This document shows, piece after piece, positions 7,407 through 15,215 of a DNA stretch of 64,000 nt (position 1 is the first letter of the stretch; every line of letters begins with the position of its first letter). The position numbers and the translations under genes were made by a program. The stretch lies in contig CAWIAX010000003.1 in assembly GCA_963834305.1 (NCBI GenBank), forward strand, positions 2,046,001-2,110,000, read 5' to 3'. The stretch comes from JACCXG01 sp963834305 (GTDB lineage: Bacteria; Acidobacteriota; Vicinamibacteria; Vicinamibacterales; 2-12-FULL-66-21). The notes under the pieces were generated by a model, which made no database searches, had not been told where the DNA came from, and saw nothing but the letters and a program-made list of their open reading frames with translations.

Positions 7407-9089
7407 TCAGACTGATGCGCGACCCTGGCCGGACTTCCCGGCCTTCCGCCGACGGGACGAAGCCGGAGCCGCAGGGAGTTCGATGGTAAAAGCTGCGCCC
7501 CCTGCCGGGGGATTGGCAGCGTAGATACTGCCACCGTGATCCTGGACGATGCCGTAGGTGATGGCGAGACCGAGACCCGTGCCTTGGCCGACGTCTTTGG
7601 TGGTGAAGAACGGATCGAAGATGCGCGGCAGCACCTCTGGAGGGATGCCCGGGCCTGAATCGTGAACCGTGGCCAGCACGACCTTCCGCTCGGGGTCGGC
7701 CTCTTCCCGGATGGTGATGCGGCCGTGCCCCGTGGCGGCCACCGCATGTTCGGCGTTGATCAGAATGTTGAGGAACGCCTGGTGGAGCAGGGCCGGGTCG
7801 CCGGTAATCCAGGGCACATCCGCTCCCTCTTGGCAGACGACCGTGATGCCCTGGCGTTCGAGGACGGCGGCCCGGCTGGCGAGCACGCGCCTGAGGACGC
7901 GCGTCAGCCGCAGCCGGCGGGGCTCCATGCGCCGTGACCCGGTGAAGACCAGCAGATTCCGGACGATCTTCGCGGCCCGGTCCGCCTCCTGGTAGATCAT
8001 TTTCAGGTCGCGGCGGAGCGGCCGGGCCTCGGCCGACGTTTCGATCATCAGCTCCAGGTGTCCGAGGACCCCCTGCAGCGGATTGTTCATTTCGTGGGCA
8101 ACCCCCGCCACGAATTGTCCCAGGGACGCCAGCCTGCCTGATTGCGCCAGCCGTTCGCGTAGTGTTTCCCGCTCCTGTTCGAGCCGGGACTGCTCGGTGA
8201 CGTCCCGGGCGACGAGGACGCGGCCGGCCGGCGCCCCGTCCGCCGGCACCAGGGGGGTGACCGTGACCCAGAACGTGCCGCCGAGGCGCGCATCTTCGAA
8301 GCGCTGCGCGGGTGCCGCCGCCGCGGCGTCTGCGTCGGGCGATTCCAGCGACAGGATCCAGGCTGCCAGAGCGGGTCCCACGAGCGTGTCGAGAGGCCGC
8401 TCGAGCAGCTCCGCGCGCGCGCGCCCGGTCCGGCTGACGAACGCGTCGTTCATCTGGACGACGCGGCGGGCGCTGTCGATGACGACGATGGGGTCGAGCA
8501 GGGAGTTGAAGGTGTCTTCGAGGAGGCGGCGCTGCTGGAGGACCTCTTCGAGCAGCTGGATGTTTTCGATGGCGGCGGAGAGCTGGCGGCTGAGCTCGCG
8601 GACGAGGGTCAGGCGCTGGCCGGGGCGCAGCTCCGGGCCGAACGGCGCCTCCAGGACCAGCGTCCCCAGCGCCCGGCGCCAGCCCCGGAGGGGGGCCAGC
8701 AGCAGCTCCTGCCCATTCATCGTGAGGGTCAGCGGTCGATCGAGTCGCAGGCCGCGGGCCGCCGGGGCTGCCGGGTCGTCCGTGGGGACGCGGGCAGCGG
8801 CTTGAGGTCCGACCACGTCCGAAGAAGCGGCCAGAGCCAGTTCGCGGGCGCGCCGCTGATGGATCCAGATGGAGGTACGGCTGGCTTCGAGCAGCGTGTT
8901 CGCGTCGAGGGCGAAGGCTTCGAGGGCCGTCCCCAGCGTCAGCGTGGAGGAGACGTCGCGGGAAAAGGCCACCGTCAGGTCCCGCAGGCGCTCGTGGAAC
9001 CTGGCCTCCGTCCTCAGCCCTTCGAGCTCATGGTCTGTTGAGGCATCGCTGGGTGCGCCTTCCGGGTCGTCCGCGTACGTTTTTGTCAT
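7407..9089 (-). CDS. Soluble sensor histidine kinase (GAF-PAS-HisKA-HATPase)
   Basis: A 560-residue protein without transmembrane segments. Residues about 30-185 look like a GAF domain, about 195-310 a PAS domain, the HisKA motif VAHEMNNPLQG puts the phospho-accepting His near 331, and the ATPase domain has the N box (NILINAEHAV), G1 (DSGPGIP), F box (FDPFFTTK) and G2 (GTGLGLA). It should phosphorylate the receiver protein encoded just downstream. A TAGAAT hexamer about 40 nt upstream of the ATG is a possible -10. The lack of membrane segments suggests a cytoplasmic signal. Confidence 0.9.
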   Translation of the reverse strand: MTKTYADDPEGAPSDASTDHELEGLRTEARFHERLRDLTVAFSRDVSSTLTLGTALEAFALDANTLLEASRTSIWIHQRRARELALAASSDVVGPQAAARVPTDDPAAPAARGLRLDRPLTLTMNGQELLLAPLRGWRRALGTLVLEAPFGPELRPGQRLTLVRELSRQLSAAIENIQLLEEVLQQRRLLEDTFNSLLDPIVVIDSARRVVQMNDAFVSRTGRARAELLERPLDTLVGPALAAWILSLESPDADAAAAAPAQRFEDARLGGTFWVTVTPLVPADGAPAGRVLVARDVTEQSRLEQERETLRERLAQSGRLASLGQFVAGVAHEMNNPLQGVLGHLELMIETSAEARPLRRDLKMIYQEADRAAKIVRNLLVFTGSRRMEPRRLRLTRVLRRVLASRAAVLERQGITVVCQEGADVPWITGDPALLHQAFLNILINAEHAVAATGHGRITIREEADPERKVVLATVHDSGPGIPPEVLPRIFDPFFTTKDVGQGTGLGLAITYGIVQDHGGSIYAANPPAGGAAFTIELPAAPASSRRRKAGKSGQGRASV

Positions 9090-9207
9090 CCGCTGTCAGG
9101 TGGTGTGCGCCGTCGCGGGCATTCTAAGGCGCGCGTGGCCAAAGGTAAAATGGAGTCCGGCCACCGGTGGACGCCGGGCGTCTAAACCAGTCAGCGGACG
9201 ACCGCGG

Positions 9208-9804
9208 ATGATGGCGTCAACAGACGAAGAACTGGTCGCCCGCTCGAGGGGCGGCGATCTCGACAGCTTCAACCAGCTGGTGCTGCGCTGGGAGCGGCCG
9301 ATCTATGCCCTGGCGTACCGCGTCATCGGCCGTGAGGAAGACGCCCGCGACGTTGCCCAGGAGACCTTCCTCCGCGCGTTCCGCGCCCTCGCCGGTTTCA
9401 AGGGGCAGGCGAAGTTCTCGTCATGGCTCTACCGCATCACCCTCAACCTCTGCCGCGACTGGATCCGGCGGGAGCGGCGGGCGCCGGTCGCGCAGGCGCC
9501 CGAGGGGGTGGACATCCTCGACATGGCCACCGACGGCGAGCCCGTCGAGACCATCGAGGATCTGGTGGCGCGGCGGGAGCTGGGGCGTGCCGTGGCGCAG
9601 GCGATGGCCCTGCTGCCCGAGGAACAGCGCACGGCGATCATCCTCAAGGAGTACCACGGCCTGACTTTCCAGGAGATTGCCGATCTCCTCGGGTGTCCGC
9701 TGAGCACGGTCAAGACCCGCCTGTATCAAGGGCTGAGCGTGCTGCGGACGCAGCTGGCCGCGGCGGGAGTCGAAAGCATTTTCGGCAGGAACGAACATGT
9801 GTAA
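9208..9804 (+). CDS. ECF-type RNA polymerase sigma factor
   Basis: A 198-residue sigma-70 family protein of the RpoE/ECF type. Region 2 is at about residues 10-85 (LVLRWERPIYALAYRVIG, DVAQETFLRAFRAL, SSWLYRITLNLCRDWIRR) and region 4 at about 125-185 (LPEEQRTAIILKEYHGLTFQ, LLGCPLSTVKTRLYQGL). Starts at 9208 and 9211 are both possible; neither has a good Shine-Dalgarno site. The next gene overlaps its end by 8 nt and encodes a zinc-finger anti-sigma factor, the standard arrangement for control of the sigma factor. Confidence 0.92.
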   Translation: MMASTDEELVARSRGGDLDSFNQLVLRWERPIYALAYRVIGREEDARDVAQETFLRAFRALAGFKGQAKFSSWLYRITLNLCRDWIRRERRAPVAQAPEGVDILDMATDGEPVETIEDLVARRELGRAVAQAMALLPEEQRTAIILKEYHGLTFQEIADLLGCPLSTVKTRLYQGLSVLRTQLAAAGVESIFGRNEHV

Positions 9805-10588
9805 CCAGGAACAGCTCATTGGCTATCTCTACGACGACCTGTCCGCCCCGGAGCGCGCCGTGTTCGAGGCGCACCTGGCGGGATGTGCGGCCTGCCGCCG
9901 CGAGGTCGGGGACCTGCGGCAGACGCGCCAGCACCTGACGTCGTGGGCGCCGCCGGCGCCGCCGCTCGATTTCCGCGTCATCCAGGGAACCGCGGCGCGG
10001 CGTCCGCTGGCGTTCATCCCGACCTGGGCTCTCTCCGCGGCCGCGGCGTTGCTGCTCGTGGCCGGGGCGGCCGCCATCGCCAACCTCGAGGTTGGCCGCA
10101 CCGCCGACGGGTTCGTGGTCCGCACCGGCTGGGGGAGGACCGCCTCCGCGCCGGCCTCATCCGTGTCGTCCGCACCAGCCCCCTCGGTGCCGTCCTCGGC
10201 ACCGCCGTCCGCCGCCGCCCCCGTGCCGGCTGCCGCGGCCGCTGCGGCGTCAGATCCAATGTCGGGCGAGCTGGCGCTCCTCCGCCGCCGCCTCGAGGAG
10301 ATCGAGGCGGCGCAGGCGCAGCAGATCGGCCGGACCGCCGGCGCCGTGAAGCCGGGCATCACGACCGCCGAGCTGCGGCAGATCCTGGCTGCGAGCGAGG
10401 CGCGCCAGCGCGAGGAGATGGCGCTCCAGATCAAGCAGGTCTGGATGGATTTCAGCGCCGTGCGCGCCAACGATCTGGCGCGGGTCCAGCAGACGCTCGG
10501 TCAGGCGCAGAACCTGACGAACTACCAGCTGCGGCAGCAGCGCAGCTCGATCGACGAGTACCTGCGCACCGTGTCGCAGGTGAGATAG
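9797..10588 (+). CDS. Membrane anti-sigma factor with N-terminal zinc finger
   Basis: A 263-residue protein. The N-terminus has a zinc-finger anti-sigma (ZAS) pattern: Cys2 and later HLAGCAACRREVGDLR, giving His...CxxC. One transmembrane helix follows (LSAAAALLLVAGAAAIANL, about residues 78-98), then an Ala/Ser/Pro-rich stretch and a long Gln-rich helical C-terminus outside the cytoplasm. It overlaps the sigma factor gene by 8 nt, so the two are translationally coupled. By family it should hold the sigma factor at the membrane until an envelope signal frees it. Confidence 0.88.
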   Translation: MCNQEQLIGYLYDDLSAPERAVFEAHLAGCAACRREVGDLRQTRQHLTSWAPPAPPLDFRVIQGTAARRPLAFIPTWALSAAAALLLVAGAAAIANLEVGRTADGFVVRTGWGRTASAPASSVSSAPAPSVPSSAPPSAAAPVPAAAAAAASDPMSGELALLRRRLEEIEAAQAQQIGRTAGAVKPGITTAELRQILAASEARQREEMALQIKQVWMDFSAVRANDLARVQQTLGQAQNLTNYQLRQQRSSIDEYLRTVSQVR

Positions 10589-10654
10589 CGCGGCTGCCGT
10601 GCGGGCGAAGATCGAAGAAGCTCGAAGATGACGAACAGAGGGAAGGGTGACGCC

Positions 10655-11458
10655 GTGAGGAAGAGTCTTGTGGCCGCTGTCGCGGTCCTGCTGGCGCTGC
10701 CGTCGGCACCATCGGCGCAGCAGGCTCCGCCGGCCGGGGAAGAGCGCCGGCATGCGATCCGGATGATGGAAGCCGTGCTCTCGCGCGCGGTGTTGACGGG
10801 AGCCGAGCACCTGGCCGAGCGGCTGGGGAGCGGCAACCCCAACATCTCCTTCTTCACGGGCCAGGCGAAGGCCCGCGGCTTCGTGCTCGAGGGCTACGGG
10901 CTGTTCTTCCACGTCGAGATACCCGAGATGCAGCAGAGCGTGGTCTGGTCGGTGACGACGACGGAGCGGGATGCGGCGATGGCGAGCGTGATTGCCCAGC
11001 TGCGGCGCGCCGTGGAGTCGGTGCCCGAGGGCTCCTCCAAGCTCCAGGCGGAAATGGCCCTCAAGCGCCTGCAGCTGCAGGTCGGTCCGCTCCCGCCGCT
11101 CCCCGACGCCGATGCGGTGCCCGGTGAGCGCCGCATGCTGCGCGCGGCCGACGCCTCGGCGGTGACCGAGCCCGTCGATCCGGAGCCCATGCTCAAGGAT
11201 CCGGGCGTGGCCTATCGCGACGCCATCCGGGCATCGCTGATCGATGCCATGCTCGAGCACAGCCGCGGCCTGAACATCGGTCCCGACGAGTGGCTGAGCC
11301 TGGCCGCGCACCGTGGCCAGAGCCCGCTCGCGCCGAACGAGATCGTGACCACCACGACCCTGGTGCTGCGGATCAAGGGGAGCGATCTCGCCCAGTACGA
11401 CGCCGACCGTTCGCGCAAGGAGGAGATTCGCCAGCGGGTCGAGGCCCGGGAGTTCTGA
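10655..11458 (+). CDS. Secreted protein of unknown function
   Basis: About 267 residues, starting MRKSLVAAVAVLLALPS with a signal peptide ending APSAQQ. The mature protein is mixed alpha/beta with no motif I recognise; a segment FVLEGYGLFFHVEIPEMQQS and a C-terminal ITTTTLVLRIKGSDL-like strand suggest a globular periplasmic domain. GTG at 10655 is preferred because GGAAGGG lies 8 nt upstream and the signal peptide starts there; an ATG at 10628 in the same frame is the alternative. It follows the anti-sigma gene by 66 bp on the same strand and may belong to that regulon. Confidence 0.65.
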   Translation: MRKSLVAAVAVLLALPSAPSAQQAPPAGEERRHAIRMMEAVLSRAVLTGAEHLAERLGSGNPNISFFTGQAKARGFVLEGYGLFFHVEIPEMQQSVVWSVTTTERDAAMASVIAQLRRAVESVPEGSSKLQAEMALKRLQLQVGPLPPLPDADAVPGERRMLRAADASAVTEPVDPEPMLKDPGVAYRDAIRASLIDAMLEHSRGLNIGPDEWLSLAAHRGQSPLAPNEIVTTTTLVLRIKGSDLAQYDADRSRKEEIRQRVEAREF

Positions 11459-11460
11459 GC

Positions 11461-11466
11461 TACAAT
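11461..11466 (+). promoter_or_regulatory. -10 hexamer TACAAT, 6 nt before a start codon
   Basis: TACAAT is followed by exactly 6 nt and then the ATG at 11473, with no Shine-Dalgarno site. This fits a leaderless transcript. Confidence 0.55.
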
Positions 11467-11472
11467 CCCCGC

Positions 11473-11976
11473 ATGCGTGCGCGGTCCGCGGTCCGGTTGC
11501 TGCTCGTGCTCCTCCTGCCAGCGTGGCTGGCGGCGTGTGCCACGCGCGCCGACGTCAAGGAATCGATCGAGGTCGTCGAGACCGCCGGCGGCTGGTACGA
11601 CGCCGGCATCGTCGAGGGCAAGAACAAGATCGTGCCGACGGTGACGTTCCGGCTCCGGAAGAGGGGGGACGCGAACATCTCGGCCGTGTCGCTCAACGTC
11701 GCGTTCCGGCACCCGGCGGCCGAAGGCAGCGGGACGGAAGACGAGTGGGACGAGGTCTTCCTGCAGAACGTGCAGTTCGCCGAAGGATCCCAGACCGCGC
11801 CGCTCACGGTCCGCGCCGAGAAGGGCTACACCGGCGACCCGCCGCAGTCCCGCGCCGACCTGCTCCAGCACAGCGAGTTCCGCGACGTCCGCGCCAGGAT
11901 TTTCGCGAAGTCGAGTGGCGGGCAATGGGTGGACCTCGCCGTGATCGACGTCCCCCGCCAGCTGCTGACGCGCTGA
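11473..11976 (+). CDS. Probable lipoprotein of unknown function
   Basis: A 167-residue protein whose signal peptide ends in the lipobox LAAC (Cys near residue 21). The mature part is a single beta-rich domain (IVPTVTFRLRKRGDANISAV, later VFLQNVQFAEGSQ) that resembles domains binding or decorating the cell envelope, but I cannot name a family. The ATG at 11473 is chosen because of the -10 hexamer just upstream and because the signal peptide starts there. It is 14 bp after the previous secreted protein. Confidence 0.7.
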   Translation: MRARSAVRLLLVLLLPAWLAACATRADVKESIEVVETAGGWYDAGIVEGKNKIVPTVTFRLRKRGDANISAVSLNVAFRHPAAEGSGTEDEWDEVFLQNVQFAEGSQTAPLTVRAEKGYTGDPPQSRADLLQHSEFRDVRARIFAKSSGGQWVDLAVIDVPRQLLTR

Positions 11977-12000
11977 GCCTCCCGTTCCAGCCGCATCCAC

Positions 12001-13431
12001 GTGTCGCGCCGCCCCCCGGTTCCCACCCCCCCCGCTGACGCTCCGGCGCTCGAGCGCCGCCTGGGGCCGATCGACGCGGCGGCGGTCATCGTGTCGAACG
12101 TCATCGGCGGGGGCATTCTCTTCACGCCGCCACTGGTCGCCGCGGCCATTCCGTCGCCCTGGCTCTTTCTCAGCGTCTGGGTGGCTGGTGGCGCGCTGGC
12201 GTTTGCCGGGGCGATGGCCTATGCCGAGCTTGCCGCGCTCCGTCCGCGCGCCGGCGGCGAATACGTCTACCTGCGCGCGGCCTACGGCCGGCTGGCGGCG
12301 TTCCTGACCGGCTGGACGTCGTTTGTCGCCGGCTTCTCCGGCGCGATCGCGGCGAGCGCGGTGGTGCTGGCCTTCTACGTCGGGCGCTTCGTGCCGGCCG
12401 CCGCGGATCCCACGCCGATCTTCACCATCCCGCTGCCCTGGGTGCCGCTGGTCTTCTCGCGGCAGGCGTTCGTGGCGCTCGCGGCGATCGCGCTGATGTC
12501 GTGGGTGCACATCCGCGGCGTCGGCCCGGGCCGGCTGGTCGGCAACATCCTCGCCGCGCTGAAAGTCAGCGCGCTGCTCGTCTTCATCGCGCTCGGCTTC
12601 TCGATCGGCGACGGCTCGGCGGCCAACCTGCAGCAGTCCGCCGGGTCTGTCGGGGGCGCCGCGTGGCTCCTCGCGTTGATTCCGGTGATGTTCACCTACT
12701 CGGGCTGGAACGCCGCCGCCTACGTCGCCGAGGAGATCAGGGATCCCGGGCGCAACGTGCCGCGGGCGCTGGCGCTCGGCACGGCGGCGGTCATCGCCAT
12801 CTACGCGCTGCTGAACCTGCTGTATCTGTTCGTGCTGCCGGTTGGCGAGCTGGCGCAGGTCCGCGGCAGCGTGCTGGACGTCATTGCCGACCGGCTGCTC
12901 GGCCGCATCGCCGGCGACGTCATGGGCATCGTGTCGATCATCAGCATTGCCGCGAGCATCAGCGCGATGACGTTCGCCGGCCCGCGCGTCTATTACGCCA
13001 TGGCGCGTGACGGCATGTTCGTGGCCGCCGCGGCCCGCGTGCACCCGCGCTACAAGACGCCGGCCGTGTCGATCGTCGCGCAGGCACTCTGGAGCGGCCT
13101 GCTGGTGTTGTCGGGCAGCGCCGCCACGCTGACGACCTACACGGGGTTTGCGGTGGTGTTGTTTGCCGGCGTGGCCGTGGCCGCGCTGTTCGTGCTGCGC
13201 CGGCGCGAGCCGGACGCGCCGCGCCCGTTCAAGGCGCTCGGCTACCCGGTCGCGCCGGCGATCTTCACCGTCGCGATGGCGTTGATTGTGGGGAATGCGT
13301 TGTGGACCGACCTGGTCCTGCCGGTGATGCGCGACACGCCCTGGGGGCCGTCAGCCGCCGGCCTGATCGTGATCGGGCTGGGCCTGCCCGTCTACCTGCT
13401 GATCGGCCGCCGCGGTTCCGCCGCGAACTGA
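12001..13431 (+). CDS. APC-superfamily amino acid permease
   Basis: A 476-residue protein with about 12 hydrophobic helices. The first helix carries the family pattern (VSNVIGGGILFTPP), followed by ELAALRPRAGGEYVYLRAAYG, which is characteristic of amino acid/polyamine/organocation carriers, and the helix-8 region KTPAVSIVAQALWS. It should move an amino acid or polyamine across the inner membrane; the substrate cannot be read from the sequence. It starts with GTG at 12001, 24 bp after the lipoprotein gene, and converges on the PEGA protein gene with a repeat array between them. Confidence 0.9.
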   Translation: MSRRPPVPTPPADAPALERRLGPIDAAAVIVSNVIGGGILFTPPLVAAAIPSPWLFLSVWVAGGALAFAGAMAYAELAALRPRAGGEYVYLRAAYGRLAAFLTGWTSFVAGFSGAIAASAVVLAFYVGRFVPAAADPTPIFTIPLPWVPLVFSRQAFVALAAIALMSWVHIRGVGPGRLVGNILAALKVSALLVFIALGFSIGDGSAANLQQSAGSVGGAAWLLALIPVMFTYSGWNAAAYVAEEIRDPGRNVPRALALGTAAVIAIYALLNLLYLFVLPVGELAQVRGSVLDVIADRLLGRIAGDVMGIVSIISIAASISAMTFAGPRVYYAMARDGMFVAAAARVHPRYKTPAVSIVAQALWSGLLVLSGSAATLTTYTGFAVVLFAGVAVAALFVLRRREPDAPRPFKALGYPVAPAIFTVAMALIVGNALWTDLVLPVMRDTPWGPSAAGLIVIGLGLPVYLLIGRRGSAAN

Positions 13432-13433
13432 CA

Positions 13434-13486
13434 GGCCTTGGGCCTTGGGCCTTAGCTTGGCCCTTGAGCCCTTGGCCCTTGGCCCT
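13434..13486. repeat. Heptanucleotide repeats (GGCCTTG / CCCTTGG) between convergent genes
   Basis: Units read GGCCTTG twice, GGCCTTA, GCTTGGC, CCTTGAG, CCCTTGG twice, CCCTTTA: seven-base periodicity with variation. The first half is partly complementary to the second (GGGCC against GGCCC), so a hairpin could end transcription from both sides. Similar seven-base arrays, with other base composition, occur at 57058-59842. Confidence 0.7.
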
Positions 13487-14467
13487 TTACTGAATCCTCT
13501 TCAGTTCCCCCTGATACGTGACCGTTTCACCCGGGGTGATGAACACCTCGAACTGGACGTCTTCGCTGCCCTCGGCGCGCACCTCGATGCGGTGCGGGCC
13601 GGCGTCGATGGTCAGCTTCTGGAAGATCCCGTCGAACTCGTCCACCGTGCCGACGTAGTAGCCGTCGACGTAGACCTGCGCATCGCGCGGCTTGATCTTC
13701 AGCCGCAGGCCGCCGGTGCCCGCGGTGGCGTACGATCCGCCGCCGTAGCCCCCCTGGTAGCCGCCGTAGGGGTTGCCGTAGACACCGCCGTAATAGCCGG
13801 CGCCGATGCCGCCGCCGTAGAAGAACGGGTCGTACCACAGCGGGTCGTAGTAGAAGCCGAGGCCGTAGGAACCGGGCCAGTAGTAGCGCCCGTAGGACGA
13901 CCCGTAGTAGTAATCGCGGGGGTAGAAGATGCCGCCACCGCCGCCGCCAGGCCGCGGAACGGTCCGGTCGACCGCCGTGCCGGTCGCGGGCCGGCCTTCA
14001 CGCGGACGGCTGTAGGTCGGCACCGCCCGGCGCGACGGGTTGTCGCCGGATGCCGGTGCGGACGCGGCGCCGCCCGAGCGCGTGGTCGAGCCGCCGCCTG
14101 AGCGGTCTCCGCCGTCGCGGGGCACCGCGCGCCCGCCGCCCGAATCGCCGCCGCCGCCGCGCTGCCGCCCCTGGTCGCTCTCCGAGGGGCGGGACGGGGC
14201 CGCCACGTAGTCCGCAGACGTGCGGGAGGACGGTGAAGGGTAAGCGTAGCTGGGCGAAGAGCCCGAACCCGAATCGGAGTAGCCCCCGCCTGAAGACGAC
14301 GAGGACGAACTTCCGGACGAGCCGGCGCTGCCGCCGCCAGACCCGCGGTCGACCGCGGTGCCCCCCGTCGCCTCTCCGCCGCTCGCGGAGCGCTGCGCCA
14401 GAGCCGGAGCGACCGTGATCGCCAGCGTTGTTGCCACCGCGCCCATCAGAAATCGTACGCGAGTCAT
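13487..14467 (-). CDS. Secreted PEGA-domain protein with low-complexity Ser/Gly/Tyr region
   Basis: A 326-residue protein with a signal peptide ending APALAQ. Residues about 28-150 are Ser/Gly/Pro/Arg-rich low complexity, about 160-235 are extremely Tyr/Gly-rich (many YY and GGY steps), and about 245-320 form a PEGA domain (LKIKPRDAQVYVDGYYVGTV ... GPHRIEVRAEGSE). PEGA domains are surface-associated beta domains of poorly known role. The C-terminus reaches the heptad repeats. The function is unknown; export to the periplasm or cell surface is likely. Confidence 0.8.
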   Translation of the reverse strand: MTRVRFLMGAVATTLAITVAPALAQRSASGGEATGGTAVDRGSGGGSAGSSGSSSSSSSGGGYSDSGSGSSPSYAYPSPSSRTSADYVAAPSRPSESDQGRQRGGGGDSGGGRAVPRDGGDRSGGGSTTRSGGAASAPASGDNPSRRAVPTYSRPREGRPATGTAVDRTVPRPGGGGGGIFYPRDYYYGSSYGRYYWPGSYGLGFYYDPLWYDPFFYGGGIGAGYYGGVYGNPYGGYQGGYGGGSYATAGTGGLRLKIKPRDAQVYVDGYYVGTVDEFDGIFQKLTIDAGPHRIEVRAEGSEDVQFEVFITPGETVTYQGELKRIQ

Positions 14468-14644
14468 GAAACACGCTCCTCACTACCAGGAACAAGCAAC
14501 CAGGCTGCCAGCGCTGGAAAGGCCGATTCCCTGTGATTTCCGCCATTCTAGCGCATCCGGCCCGGCCCGGCTGTCCGCATCAGCGCACAGGTGTCCTCAT
14601 CCGCTGTCAGTCGCAGGCCGCGGCCTGTTGCCGCGGGCATTTGA

Positions 14645-14650
14645 TACGAT
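14645..14650 (+). promoter_or_regulatory. -10 hexamer TACGAT before hslV
   Basis: TACGAT lies exactly 6 nt before a TTG at 14657 and 9 nt before the ATG at 14660. There is no Shine-Dalgarno site, so hslV is probably read from a leaderless or nearly leaderless transcript. Confidence 0.5.
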
Positions 14651-14656
14651 CACGGT

Positions 14657-15187
14657 TTGATGTTCCACGCCACGACAGTGCTTGCGGTCCGCCACCAGAA
14701 CCAGACGGTCATGGCCAGCGACGGCCAGGTCACGTTCGGGGATACCGTGGTCAAACACAGCGCCCGCAAGATCCGGAAGCTCTACAACGACCGGATCCTG
14801 GCGGGTTTTGCCGGGTCGGCCGCCGACTCGTTTGCGCTCTTCTCCCGCTTCGAATCGAAGCTGGAGCAGCACCGCGGCAACCTCGAACGCGCCGTCGTCG
14901 AGCTGGTCAAGGACTGGCGGACCGACCGGATGCTGCGGCGTCTCGAGGCCATGCTGCTGGTGATGGACGCCAAGGCCACCTATCTGCTGTCGGGGAACGG
15001 CGATCTGATCGAGCCCGACGATGGAATCATCGCGATCGGGTCGGGCGGCGCGTATGCCATGGCCGCGGCGAAGGCGCTGGCGCGGCACACGACGCTCGAC
15101 GCGCGGCAGATCGCCGACGAGGCGATGGGGATTGCCGCCGGGATCTGCATCTACTCGAACGACCGGATCACGGTCGAAACGCTGTAG
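14657..15187 (+). CDS. hslV: ATP-dependent protease proteolytic subunit HslV
   Basis: About 176 residues, normal for HslV. The N-terminus is (M)MFHATTVLAVRHQNQTVMAS, in which the first Thr of TTV is the catalytic N-terminal nucleophile after processing; GDGQ of the classical enzyme reads SDGQ here. KLYNDRILAGFAGSAAD and VKDWRTDRMLRRLEAMLLV are classic HslV segments. Twelve HslV subunits form a proteasome-like chamber capped by HslU. TTG 14657 fits the leaderless spacing; ATG 14660 is the ordinary alternative. hslU follows 28 bp downstream. Confidence 0.95.
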   Translation: MMFHATTVLAVRHQNQTVMASDGQVTFGDTVVKHSARKIRKLYNDRILAGFAGSAADSFALFSRFESKLEQHRGNLERAVVELVKDWRTDRMLRRLEAMLLVMDAKATYLLSGNGDLIEPDDGIIAIGSGGAYAMAAAKALARHTTLDARQIADEAMGIAAGICIYSNDRITVETL

Positions 15188-15215
15188 CGGGAACTTCGGA
15201 CGACGAAAGGGAACG

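Noticed and set aside
9152..9185. Autoregulated ECF promoter (GGAGTC ... GTCTAA) before the sigma factor gene
   Set aside because: The GTCTAA looks right, but the spacing to the only -35 candidate is 22-23 nt, too long.
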